NCBI GenBank assembly: GCA_946614405.1
Contig: CAMOGZ010000032.1
Coordinates: 1 to 10,612 of the forward strand
Length of the DNA stretch: 10,612 nt
Reading direction: 5' to 3'
Source: an uncultured Eubacterium sp.
Lineage (GTDB): Bacteria; Bacillota; Clostridia; Peptostreptococcales; Anaerovoracaceae
Shown: positions 1 to 6,893 of the stretch, piece by piece
How the letters are laid out: every line of letters begins with the position of its first letter
Position numbering within the stretch: position 1 is the stretch's first letter
Program-made: the position numbers and the translations under genes
The notes under the pieces: model-generated
Database searches by the model: none
What the model was told of the DNA's origin: nothing
What the model saw: the letters and a program-made list of their open reading frames with translations, nothing else

Positions 1-481
1 TGGTGGTGTAGTCCAGGTCCTCCGGACCCGTGTTCTGCATCCTGCGGGCACGGCTTGCGTTTTTGTGCCCGCCGATGCCGGATGCCATGGTGAGAGCCAT
101 GACCCCTGCCATGATCAGGGTGAACAGGACGGCGTAGCCAAGGTAGCCCATGCCGCAGACCAGGCCGGTTCCCATAGCCAGGAAGATGGTCCCGATCTCC
201 TTGGCAGTGCCGGGCACGGAGCGGAAGCGGACCAGGCTGAAGGCCCCTGCCACCGCCACGCCGGCTCCGATGTTGCCGTTCACCATCATGATCACTACGG
301 ATACGATGGCCGGCAGCATCACCAGCGTCACCACGAAACTTCTGGTGTAACGGCTTTTATATGTATATACGAATGCAATGATAATTCCGATGACCAGCGC
401 CGTCGCCACGCAGGTCAGAAAGTCCGTCACGTTCAGCGTTGTTGCTGCGCTGTCAAACAGCCCTTGAAAAATCGTATCCAT
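1..481 (-). CDS. DUF4956 membrane protein (partial, C-terminus outside window)
   Basis: The frame starts at ATG 481 and stays open to the window edge, giving 160 residues. DUF4956 proteins are usually a little over 200 residues, so roughly a quarter is missing. About five hydrophobic segments are visible (near residues 20-39, 48-66, 69-83, 97-113 and 116-132), and the stretch AGAFSLVRFRS (78-88) is the characteristic conserved block of this family. The start lies 29 bases inside the end of the upstream VTC gene in another frame, with AGGAG 11 bases before the ATG, so translational coupling is likely. DUF4956 genes are often found beside VTC-domain genes in Firmicutes. The biochemical function is unknown; a membrane partner of the VTC protein is an inference. 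Family assignment is confident, role is not. Confidence 0.85.
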   Translation of the reverse strand, partial: MDTIFQGLFDSAATTLNVTDFLTCVATALVIGIIIAFVYTYKSRYTRSFVVTLVMLPAIVSVVIMMVNGNIGAGVAVAGAFSLVRFRSVPGTAKEIGTIFLAMGTGLVCGMGYLGYAVLFTLIMAGVMALTMASGIGGHKNASRARRMQNTGPEDLDYTT

Positions 482-1262
482 AGTTCCATTCTCTCCTTTC
501 TTCTGTTACCTGAGGCGCCCGGGCCAGGAGCATCCCCCGGACCCGTTCCGGAACCTTGTCCCGTCCCAGCATCGCCTCATACGCATGAGCGTATTTACTA
601 AATGAAGTTTTGTAGATTCCCTCAAGGCTGAGAAATTCCGTCAGCCAGAGGGGAATGGCCGATCCTGTTTTGATCTCCATCAGGATCTCATCTTCCGCCA
701 GCACCGGGGTGCCGTGATCTCCCAGAGAGAGCGCAAGGTCCCGGTCCCGCCACCGTACATTGCGGTCAAAGGTGATCCGAAGGTCGTGATCCCATTTGTC
801 GTACCAGGCCTCCCGGTCGTAGCAGATCATCATCCGCGGGGCCAGCCCCGGGTACCTGCTGCAGGCGAAGGCGATCTCCCTTGCGGTCTGAAGGGACTGA
901 TAGTCCGGGGTCTGCAGCCGCTCCCCCCTGCACAAAGCCTTCCATGCCACCTCTTCAGTAACCGTAAGTCTCCTCTTATATACGACCTTCTGAAACTTTT
1001 TCTTCAGTTCCAGGAACACCTCCCGGCCGGCAGCCGGAACGCCGTAGCTGCGGATCCGGATCTTTTCCTTGTATTCCGGATGCTCCATGGACCGGCGGAT
1101 CAGCAGATGATCCGGCGTATCGAAGTAGAGACTGAGGATGGTGCTCTCTCCGTGCTTATCGGGCCTCATATGATCCGCCATCACCTTCAGAAGCCGTTCC
1201 TTCTGCTCCCGGGTGATCCGGTATTTCACTTCGTATCGTTTGAAGATAGTCTGCTCTTTCAT
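453..1262 (-). CDS. VTC-domain (polyphosphate polymerase-like) protein
   Basis: This 269-residue protein is a complete single VTC domain, the fold of the yeast vacuolar transporter chaperone catalytic subunit, which makes polyphosphate from ATP inside a basic tunnel barrel. Visible hallmarks in order: FKRYEVKYRI (7-16), SLYFDTPD (44-51), KEKIRIRSYG (65-74) supplying alternating basic residues, FLELKKK (83-89) followed by KRR (96-98), the acidic strand MEIKTG (195-200) expected to bind metal, and the late FSKY (221-224). There is no signal peptide or membrane segment, so it is cytoplasmic and probably relies on the membrane proteins on either side. The start ATG is one base after the stop of the upstream membrane protein, with GGGAG before it. 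Bacterial VTC proteins are commonly annotated as polyphosphate polymerases, but activity on another nucleotide-derived polymer cannot be excluded. Confidence 0.9.
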   Translation of the reverse strand: MKEQTIFKRYEVKYRITREQKERLLKVMADHMRPDKHGESTILSLYFDTPDHLLIRRSMEHPEYKEKIRIRSYGVPAAGREVFLELKKKFQKVVYKRRLTVTEEVAWKALCRGERLQTPDYQSLQTAREIAFACSRYPGLAPRMMICYDREAWYDKWDHDLRITFDRNVRWRDRDLALSLGDHGTPVLAEDEILMEIKTGSAIPLWLTEFLSLEGIYKTSFSKYAHAYEAMLGRDKVPERVRGMLLARAPQVTEERREWNYGYDFSRAV

Positions 1263-1263
1263 T

Positions 1264-1671
1264 TCATTCTACTCCCGTACTGTATCTCCGGCCTGCCGCA
1301 AGGAAGGCCATGTAACAGATCATGGCTGCGGCCAGAAGCACCACGCCTGCGACCCAGAACCAGATCGTGTAAGCTGATCTTGTCCCGTAGATCTCGAAGA
1401 CTCCGGTGAGTCCGGAGGCCAGGATCATAGTGCCGACCCCCAGCTGCTGCAGTGTCTCTGTCCACATGTTCCCCCGTGTGAGGATCCCTTTCGCCGTCAG
1501 GACTGCGGGGACCAGTCCCAGAAGGAGCGGGATGAGAAAGAGACCGATCATGTAGATGGAATAGACCTGATGACTGAAGTATTCATAGATCCCGCTGAAT
1601 ACCATGCAGAATATCATCGCCGCCAGGTAGCCGTACATGGCTCTCTTATTGACTGATGTAGACAATGTCAC
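1264..1671 (-). CDS. Small four-helix membrane protein, function unknown
   Basis: I do not recognise a named family. The 135-residue product has four hydrophobic helices (about residues 13-30, 38-58, 75-93 and 101-125), a short basic N-terminus (VNKR) and a short polar tail. The chosen start is GTG 1671, which has AGGAG five bases upstream and overlaps the end of the phosphodiester glycosidase gene by 26 bases in another frame. An ATG at 1638 is possible but lacks a clear ribosome binding site and would start at the first helix. The stop is one base before the VTC start codon. The tight packing says it is co-translated with the glycosidase and VTC genes, so it is probably a membrane component of the same system; that is inference. 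Confidence 0.75.
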   Translation of the reverse strand: MTLSTSVNKRAMYGYLAAMIFCMVFSGIYEYFSHQVYSIYMIGLFLIPLLLGLVPAVLTAKGILTRGNMWTETLQQLGVGTMILASGLTGVFEIYGTRSAYTIWFWVAGVVLLAAAMICYMAFLAAGRRYSTGVE

Positions 1672-2575
1672 TCACGCTCCTTTCTTTGATCCCGTGCCCG
1701 CTGGTGGGGTTGTTGATCACATTTCCGTTGAATACCATGGTGGAGGATCCGCCTCCGTCCAGGTTATATGCTGTCTTGCAGCCCAGGCTGTCCATGAACT
1801 GCGCCAGCTGGTAAAGGCTCAGGCCTGCGCTTTCGCTGGTCCGTCCGTCGGAGACCACCAGCACGTAATGGTTGTCGCTGATCCAGCCGATGGCGGTCCT
1901 GGGGTTGCTGCGCATGGACTGCCCGACTTCCTCGCCGTCTGAAACGGCGACTTCACCGTCTTCCACCAGTCCCGGGCCGAAGCACATGACCTGTACCGCG
2001 CCCTTTTCCAGAAGCTCTTCTGCGGTGGTGTCACCCTCCCGGATGACCTCCATGGAGCCGTCCTGGTAGATCACCAGATCCTCCTGATCCTCTCCGCCGC
2101 TTTCGCTGGAGTAGATCTCGCCGTTTCGGATGATGTATCCTGTGCGGGCGCTGTAGTAGTCGCCGTTTATGGCCAGGATCGCGTTATGGGATGCTGCGAT
2201 GGAGGACGTGGTGGCTGTCACGTTCTTGCCGTACACATCGTTGGCGAAGGCTGTCTTCAGGTCGGAAGAGTCCTTCAGCACCACGTCGGCCACGTAGATG
2301 GTGGTGTCATTTTCCCGGTAGGTCTTGATGGTCACGGTCTTGTCTTCCGTGGTGTAGCTTGTATCTGTGACCTCCGCCGAGGAGTCCGCGGCCTGCTCCG
2401 TTTGGCTTTGTGCGGCGGAGCCATCCCTTGGCCAGGAGTGCTCTGACGCTTCGCTGGTCTGAGTCTCCTGCTCCACCACGGCGTAAGTCTGTGGGATCAC
2501 AAAGCCTTCCAGGACGGTGAATGCTGCAAAGGCCAGGAGCAGAAGCCCATATACAATTGAAATCGTTCTTCTCAT
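1646..2575 (-). CDS. Membrane-anchored phosphodiester glycosidase family (NAGPA domain) protein
   Basis: The protein has 309 residues from ATG 2575. An upstream in-frame ATG at 2629 would lie inside the preceding gene, whereas 2575 has a GAGG site overlapping that gene's stop codon. Residues 5-28 form an uncleaved-looking signal anchor, followed by a Ser/Thr/Glu/Gln-rich linker (about 33-75) and the NAGPA domain (about 80-309). Family signatures are NGDYY (137-141), NPRTAIG (224-230), DGR (243-245) and NLDGGGSST (271-279). The domain is named for the mammalian enzyme that uncovers mannose-6-phosphate by removing GlcNAc from a phosphodiester. Bacterial members act outside the membrane on sugar phosphodiesters. 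Here it sits between a lipid-linked-sugar type glycosyltransferase and VTC/DUF4956 genes, suggesting trimming of a phosphodiester-linked surface polymer; the substrate is unknown. Confidence 0.9.
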   Translation of the reverse strand: MRRTISIVYGLLLLAFAAFTVLEGFVIPQTYAVVEQETQTSEASEHSWPRDGSAAQSQTEQAADSSAEVTDTSYTTEDKTVTIKTYRENDTTIYVADVVLKDSSDLKTAFANDVYGKNVTATTSSIAASHNAILAINGDYYSARTGYIIRNGEIYSSESGGEDQEDLVIYQDGSMEVIREGDTTAEELLEKGAVQVMCFGPGLVEDGEVAVSDGEEVGQSMRSNPRTAIGWISDNHYVLVVSDGRTSESAGLSLYQLAQFMDSLGCKTAYNLDGGGSSTMVFNGNVINNPTSGHGIKERSVSDIVYISQ

Positions 2576-2582
2576 ATCCGCC

Positions 2583-3677
2583 TCACTTTCTCGGCTCCGG
2601 CAGCATGGCCGGACCGGCTGTCTCGTCATTTCCCTTGCGGAAGATGAACAGTGTCTGCACTGTGAAACTCAGGATGAACAGGATCATCTCCGTCATGATC
2701 TTCGCAAGCTGCGGGTAGATCCCCAGAAGATCCACGAAGAAGCTGAGGATCACACTGTTTGCGCCGAGGATGAACAGAGCCAGTGCGATGTACTTCGGAA
2801 GAGTCTTTGCGATGGGCTGATCATCCCGGAAGACGGCTTTCGCATTCAGGCTGTAGTTCAGGATCGCGCTGAGGATGCGGGCCGCCACATTGCTGATCAC
2901 CAGGCCGTAGGAGAATCCCGATAATAACGGAAGAAACATGATGAAGAGCAGGTAGTCCGCCAGGAAACTGATGAAGGATGCGCTGGCGAACTTCAGGATG
3001 TTCCCGTAGATGCGGATGGCATCCCGCACCGGATGGAAGTGGGAACAGGAGTTGGTCTCATCCAGGTAGACGGTGTGGATGGGGACCTCCCGGATGGCGA
3101 TCTCGTTCTTCCTGCAGGAGAGGAGAACGTTCATCTCGTATTCGTACCGGTCGCCGTCGACGCTGAGCATGTCCGGAAGCTGGATCCGGTGGAAGGCTCT
3201 GAGACCTGTCTGGGTGTCCCGGACCTTGGTACCGCTGACCATCCGGAAGATGACCCGGGTGATCTTATTTCCCATTCTGGATTTGAAGGGGACGTCCTTT
3301 CCGAACTCCCTGCTTCCCAGGATCAGCTTGTCCGGCTCTTCCCAGCAGGCCCTGCAGACCTTCTCCATGTCGCTTACCAGGTGCTGGCCGTCTGCGTCCA
3401 TGGTGACGATGTAATTCATGTCCAGTCCTGCCCACTGAATGTATTCAAAAGCGGTCTTCAGGGCTGCCCCCTTGCCGCGGTTCACATCATGGTACAGGAC
3501 ACGGACCCGTCTCATGTTCCGGAGCGCTTCCCAGATATATTCATATCCTTCGCCGCTTCCGTCATCGACGACGATCACGCGATAGCCGGATCCACTGATC
3601 CTCATGGCCAGTCCGATGAGACCCTCCGATGGCTGATACGCCGGGATCACTGCTACGGTTTCTTTTTTCTTGTCCAT
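2583..3677 (-). CDS. Bifunctional glycosyltransferase family 2 / GtrA family protein
   Basis: This 364-residue protein fuses two parts. Residues 5-225 are a GT-A domain of the dolichyl-phosphate-mannose-synthase type: AVIPAYQP (9-16), VVDDGS (36-41), NRGKGAA (66-72), MDADGQH (93-99, metal- and nucleotide-sugar-binding DxD) and DTQTGLRAF (154-162). Residues 228-355 are a GtrA domain with four membrane helices, a family involved in moving polyprenyl-phosphate-linked sugars across the membrane. Together they would load a sugar on undecaprenyl phosphate and help flip it. ATG 3677 is preferred because it has GGAGG nine bases upstream and begins just before the first beta strand; a longer frame back to 3782 would add 35 residues unrelated to the family. 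It is first in the operon, and its stop is seven bases before the glycosidase start. Confidence 0.93.
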   Translation of the reverse strand: MDKKKETVAVIPAYQPSEGLIGLAMRISGSGYRVIVVDDGSGEGYEYIWEALRNMRRVRVLYHDVNRGKGAALKTAFEYIQWAGLDMNYIVTMDADGQHLVSDMEKVCRACWEEPDKLILGSREFGKDVPFKSRMGNKITRVIFRMVSGTKVRDTQTGLRAFHRIQLPDMLSVDGDRYEYEMNVLLSCRKNEIAIREVPIHTVYLDETNSCSHFHPVRDAIRIYGNILKFASASFISFLADYLLFIMFLPLLSGFSYGLVISNVAARILSAILNYSLNAKAVFRDDQPIAKTLPKYIALALFILGANSVILSFFVDLLGIYPQLAKIMTEMILFILSFTVQTLFIFRKGNDETAGPAMLPEPRK

Positions 3678-3841
3678 ATCCTTGTACCTCCGTTTCTTTA
3701 GTATGGCTCTAGCATACTCCCGGAATGTAAAGAACAAAGTATGTATTTTTGGCGATTTGGAAAGGTGATTTTGTAGATGCAATTAGATTCCATTCACGGA
3801 AATGACAAAAAGTCCATCTGGTCTCCAATTACTTCACATAG
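3678..3841. other. Divergent intergenic region upstream of the GT2-GtrA operon
   Basis: No gene is visible in this AT-richer stretch. It must contain the promoter of the leftward operon, but no convincing sigma-A site stands out. The best pairs on the minus strand are TTGTCA (3808-3803) with TCTAAT (3787-3782), spaced only 15 bases, and an isolated TATGCT (3716-3711) with a poor -35. A short imperfect palindrome, GTATGGCT-CT-AGCATAC (3701-3717), lies between the second candidate and the ribosome binding site and could be an operator. All of this is weak. Confidence 0.35.
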
Positions 3842-3854
3842 TTGCCAGACGGAC
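3812..3854. repeat. Imperfect inverted repeat overlapping the homocysteine methyltransferase promoter
   Basis: GTCCATCTGG (3812-3821) and CCAGACGGAC (3845-3854) pair over 9 of 10 positions with a 23-base centre. The right arm overlaps the -35 hexamer TTGCCA (3842-3847) of the rightward promoter. No T-tract follows, so it is unlikely to be a terminator; a regulator-binding operator is possible but unproven. Confidence 0.45.
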
Positions 3855-3870
3855 TCGGAAATGGTATACT
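3842..3870 (+). promoter_or_regulatory. Sigma-A type promoter for the homocysteine S-methyltransferase gene
   Basis: TTGCCA (3842-3847) is followed after exactly 17 bases by TATACT (3865-3870), with a TGG extended -10 element directly before it. Transcription would begin near 3877, leaving a leader of only about 40 bases before the start codon, too short for a usual methionine-pathway riboswitch. Confidence 0.75.
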
Positions 3871-3919
3871 TGTTAGTAATTAAACAGACAGTCGAATTGA
3901 AAGAATTGAGGTGATCGAC

Positions 3920-4765
3920 TTGAGAAATGATATCACACTGATGGACGGCGGACAGGGGACCACCCTCTGGAAGAAGGCGAAGGAGCAGGTCGCCGTCTGG
4001 AGATATAACATAGAAGATCCGGACATCGTGTTTGAGATGATGCGGGAGTATGCGGATGCAGGCTCTCAGATCGTCTCCACCAACACATTCAGTGCCAACG
4101 GGCCCAGCATGGAGGGCACCGGCCATAACGTGGAAGAGATCATGGCTGCCGGCCTGGAGATCGCTCACAGTGCCCTGGACGGCCGGGCGAAGATCGCCCT
4201 GGACGTGGGTCCCCTGACAGGACTTCTGAAACCCTTCGGGACCATCTCCGATGAGGAAGCCCATGAGATCTTCGAAGAACAGATCAGCGCCGGAATGAAG
4301 GGAAAGCCGGACCTGATCCTGCTGGAGACCTTCCTGGATCTGAAGATGATGCAGATCGCCGCCAGTATCGCCAGCAAGTATGACATCCCCCTCTTCTGCA
4401 GTATGACCTTTGCCAAATACAGCCCGAAGAAGGGCGCCCGCACCATGATGGGCAACTCCATCCAGGATATCATCGACGGACTGCGGGAGTATGAACCGGC
4501 TGCCATCGGTCTGAACTGTTCCATGGGACCGGAGGAGACCCTGCCCATCATTGCAGAGTTCTCCGAGAAGTCGGACATCCCTCTGCTGTATAAGCCTAAC
4601 GCAGGCAAACCCACTCTGGAAGGCGGCACGGAGATCGACTTCACACTCTTTGCCAATGCAGTCTCCAAGGCTGCGGAGCTTGAGAACGTCAAGTATATGG
4701 GCGGATGCTGCGGCTCCACACCGCGGTATATCGGCGCACTGAAAGAGAAACTGAATCGAGAATAA
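3920..4765 (+). CDS. Homocysteine S-methyltransferase family protein
   Basis: The product is a single (beta/alpha)8 Hcy-binding domain of 281 residues that transfers a methyl group to homocysteine to form methionine. Signatures are the N-terminal LMDGGQGTTL (7-16), GLNCS with Cys200, and GGCCGSTP with Cys263 and Cys264; these three cysteines match the zinc ligands that activate the homocysteine thiol. It resembles the stand-alone N-terminal module of cobalamin-dependent MetH as well as S-methylmethionine/betaine-type enzymes, so the methyl donor cannot be settled here; no corrinoid-binding or methyltetrahydrofolate domain is adjacent. I chose TTG 3920 because GAGGTGATC (3908-3916), an extended match to the 16S rRNA 3' end, is correctly spaced for it. 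A GTG at 3911 in the same frame lies inside that site and would add three residues. It is monocistronic, with its own promoter and terminator. Confidence 0.9.
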   Translation: MRNDITLMDGGQGTTLWKKAKEQVAVWRYNIEDPDIVFEMMREYADAGSQIVSTNTFSANGPSMEGTGHNVEEIMAAGLEIAHSALDGRAKIALDVGPLTGLLKPFGTISDEEAHEIFEEQISAGMKGKPDLILLETFLDLKMMQIAASIASKYDIPLFCSMTFAKYSPKKGARTMMGNSIQDIIDGLREYEPAAIGLNCSMGPEETLPIIAEFSEKSDIPLLYKPNAGKPTLEGGTEIDFTLFANAVSKAAELENVKYMGGCCGSTPRYIGALKEKLNRE

Positions 4766-4784
4766 TTTAATCATATATAACTGA

Positions 4785-4808
4785 AACAGCGGCCCTCGGG
4801 CCGCTGTT
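4785..4808. terminator. Hairpin terminator between convergent genes
   Basis: A ten-base-pair perfect stem, AACAGCGGCC / GGCCGCTGTT, closes a four-base CTCG loop. It sits 19 bases after the homocysteine methyltransferase stop and 37 bases past the stop of the opposing PepSY gene. There is no U-tract in the rightward direction. The leftward side is followed by a T/A-rich run (TCAGTTATATATGATTAAA), so it may work best for the PepSY transcript while serving both. Confidence 0.65.
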
Positions 4809-4845
4809 CGCACTAATATCTCTCATCCTCATTTGGTCTTCTGAA

Positions 4846-5448
4846 TTAATCTCTCTCTTCTTCGCTGAAGAGGATCTTGCCGGAGCTGCGCTCGATCTGA
4901 TACTCATAATCGTACCAGACGCCGCTCTTCTTACCCTCAAAGCTGACTTCCCATACCTTGGTGCCGCGATAGGTGTCCTTATCGGCCTCCAGATCACGGA
5001 TTTTGGTTACGTTATAGCCGCTTCTGGCATCCTTGGTGGCAATGGATTTTGCCTTCTTGGCAGTGATACTCTTGGTCTTCTTGGCGATCTTGAAGGTTCC
5101 CTTAACGGTACCATACTTGTCAGAGCCGTATACCTTCACACCCTTGATGGTGAAGCGATATTTCAGACCTCTTTTGAACTTCTTGACGACGAATTCGATT
5201 CCGTCATCGTCTCTCTCGGTGATCTTCACCTTGTACTTATGACCTTTGCTGTCTTTCACAGTGACCTTTACCTTGCTGGACCACTGTACGTCGCCGATGA
5301 ACTCAACTTCGACTTTTCCTTTCCCTTCATATTTCACGTTCTCCTTGGACGGAGTCGCTGCGAAAGCCGGGACGGCAGATGCGATGGTCATCACGACACA
5401 TACTGCCAGAGCGGTCATGATGCTGACCATTTTCTTCATTTTCTTCAT
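4846..5448 (-). CDS. Secreted PepSY-domain protein
   Basis: The 200-residue product begins with a typical signal peptide: basic MKKMKK, a hydrophobic core, and an AFA|A cleavage site after about residue 30. The mature part has a lysine-rich, beta-strand-rich region (35-125) that I cannot assign to a family, then a C-terminal PepSY-like domain (about 127-195) with the usual helix SITAKKAKSIATKDA, strand KVWEVSFEGKK and YDYEYQIERSSGKIL. PepSY domains occur in secreted or membrane proteins and are thought to inhibit or bind proteases or to sense envelope conditions. ATG 5448 is chosen for its AGGAGG nine bases upstream; a TTG at 5457 in the same frame abuts that site and is unlikely. It lies 85 bases downstream of the histidine kinase and has its own candidate regulator box, so it is a likely target of that two-component system. 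Confidence 0.85.
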   Translation of the reverse strand: MKKMKKMVSIMTALAVCVVMTIASAVPAFAATPSKENVKYEGKGKVEVEFIGDVQWSSKVKVTVKDSKGHKYKVKITERDDDGIEFVVKKFKRGLKYRFTIKGVKVYGSDKYGTVKGTFKIAKKTKSITAKKAKSIATKDARSGYNVTKIRDLEADKDTYRGTKVWEVSFEGKKSGVWYDYEYQIERSSGKILFSEEERD

Positions 5449-5484
5449 ATCTCTCAACCTCCTTTATTGGCTTTTCTTGGTTTC

Positions 5485-5516
5485 ATTCTATCGTCTAATC
5501 ATGAAGGAAACATTAA
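5485..5516 (-). promoter_or_regulatory. Candidate response-regulator box and -10 upstream of the PepSY gene
   Basis: Read on the minus strand, TTAATGTTTCCTTCAT (5516-5501) is followed after ten bases by TAGAAT (5490-5485), a 5/6 match to a -10. The half-sites TTAAT and TTCAT are 11 bases apart, the usual phase for OmpR/PhoB-type dimers. Another TTAAT (5528-5524) lies 12 bases further upstream. No good -35 exists, as expected for an activated promoter. The same layout occurs before the response regulator gene. Confidence 0.5.
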
Positions 5517-5533
5517 CAATAGAATTAATCTTT

Positions 5534-6889
5534 TTAATATGCCGATTTCATTTTCGGGATCTTCACATAGAATGAACTGCCTTCGCCAAGGGTGCTCTCG
5601 GCCCATACTTTCCCGTTATGGGCCTGCACCAAAGTCTTCACGATGGAAAGCCCCAGTCCGCTGGAATATTCCTCTGTTTCCTCCGCATCCAGCCGGTCGA
5701 ACCGGTTCCACAGACGATCCAGTTTGGACGGTTCGATCCCCTTACCATCATCGGTAACGGACAGGACCGCATCCGGTCCATCAGACTCCAGCCGGATCCT
5801 GATGGTACCTCCCGGCACCTTCCCGTACTTCAGGGCATTGCTCAGCAGATTCAGCATGATCTGGATCAGCATGGTCTCATCGCCATTTACATGGATCCCC
5901 GGCTCCACATCGTAAAGGATCAGGACCTCTTTATCCTCCGCCAGGGGTATCTGCTGTTCCGCCACATCCTCGCAGAGCATACTGAGATCCACATCCTCCC
6001 GTTCCATATCCAGTCGTCCGGTATCCCCCCGGGCCAGGATCAGGAGTTTGCCCACCAGGCTCCTCATATTCTGGGCCTCCCGGTTGATGACCGCAAGCCC
6101 CGCCTCCCGGTATTCCTCATCCTCCAGAGCATACTCACTCTGGGAAAGGATCACAGAGATAGGCGTCCGAAGCTCATGGGCCGCATTGGATGTGAACTGT
6201 TTCTCCCGGGCAAGATTGGCCTCCAGTTTATCAAACATGCTGTTAAAGGAACTGGCCAGATGCTGGATCTCATCCTTCCCCTTCCCGGGATCGATCCTGC
6301 GGGTCAGGTCTCCGTCCTCGGTGATCTGCTCCGCCGTCCGGATCACGTCCCGCACCGGCTGCAGTGCCCGGTGAGTCAGGAAATATCCGCCGAGAAGTGC
6401 GATCAGAATCAGGATCGGGATCATCATCTGGATGTTCTTCACCATCTTGCGGTAGGATCCGTTCCCTGCAGTACTGGGGATCATTCCGCGGATCCAGACC
6501 GTCCGGTCCTCATCCTTGAACTCATACTGTCGGTCATACACATACCAGTCTTCTCCCTTGCTGTCCGTGACCCGTCTCATGGCCCGGTCATGAAGGGGCG
6601 ATTCCTCGCGGATGGAAGCAGGATACTGCCCTGCCACCAGTTCCCCGGTATCTTCATATATGAATATATACGCTTCACCGTTGCGGAGCGACAGATCCTC
6701 ATCCACCTGGGCTCCCTGGTCCGTCACGTCCACCATCTCTGCCGCTTCCGACACCGCCTCCAGCAGGTAGCTCTTGGATGCGTCCTTGGCACCCTGCCGC
6801 TCCACACGGATGACCGAGACGATCAGACAGAGCGCGAGCAAAAGTAAGGTCAGCGCATACCATCCGGTGATCTTGGTTTTTATCGACAT
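5534..6889 (-). CDS. Two-component sensor histidine kinase (HAMP, HisKA, HATPase_c)
   Basis: This 451-residue kinase has a membrane helix at about 10-27, an extracytoplasmic sensor region of about 125 residues (28-152), and a second helix at 153-172. A HAMP linker follows (173-225), then the dimerisation domain with H-box FTSNAAHELRTP and phospho-acceptor His238, and an ATPase domain with N-box NLLSNALKYG (347-356), G1 DDGKGI (380-385), F-box WNRFDR (394-399) and G2 GLGLS (411-415). All catalytic motifs are intact. The sensor region has no signature I recognise; it contains the extracellular-sensor-like stretch AYIFIYEDTGELV (73-85). It starts four bases after the response regulator stop with a poor ribosome binding site, so translation is probably coupled. 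The stimulus is unknown; the secreted PepSY protein next door suggests an envelope signal. Confidence 0.97.
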   Translation of the reverse strand: MSIKTKITGWYALTLLLLALCLIVSVIRVERQGAKDASKSYLLEAVSEAAEMVDVTDQGAQVDEDLSLRNGEAYIFIYEDTGELVAGQYPASIREESPLHDRAMRRVTDSKGEDWYVYDRQYEFKDEDRTVWIRGMIPSTAGNGSYRKMVKNIQMMIPILILIALLGGYFLTHRALQPVRDVIRTAEQITEDGDLTRRIDPGKGKDEIQHLASSFNSMFDKLEANLAREKQFTSNAAHELRTPISVILSQSEYALEDEEYREAGLAVINREAQNMRSLVGKLLILARGDTGRLDMEREDVDLSMLCEDVAEQQIPLAEDKEVLILYDVEPGIHVNGDETMLIQIMLNLLSNALKYGKVPGGTIRIRLESDGPDAVLSVTDDGKGIEPSKLDRLWNRFDRLDAEETEEYSSGLGLSIVKTLVQAHNGKVWAESTLGEGSSFYVKIPKMKSAY

Positions 6890-6893
6890 TTTA

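Noticed and set aside
65..601. 178-residue plus-strand open frame at the left end
   Set aside because: It runs opposite the DUF4956 and VTC genes and is a low-complexity His/Gln/Gly-rich translation without a ribosome binding site.
714..1409. 231-residue plus-strand open frame
   Set aside because: Antisense to the VTC gene and the small membrane protein gene; no recognisable domain.
3812..3854. The inverted repeat as a transcription terminator
   Set aside because: Long 23-base centre, no T-tract on either side, and it lies upstream of both divergent genes, where nothing needs terminating.
3871..3907. Riboswitch or T-box leader before the homocysteine methyltransferase
   Set aside because: The predicted leader is only about 40 bases, with no room for a SAM, cobalamin or T-box structure and no terminator-like hairpin.
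3794..4813. 339-residue minus-strand open frame
   Set aside because: It lies entirely antisense to the homocysteine methyltransferase, whose sequence is clearly that of a known family; the frame shows no family motifs and is rich in His/Gly/Asp typical of antisense reading of GATC-rich codons.
5618..6847. 409-residue plus-strand open frame
   Set aside because: Antisense shadow of the histidine kinase gene, which has all catalytic motifs intact; the His/Pro/Gln/Ile-rich composition is an artefact of codon usage.
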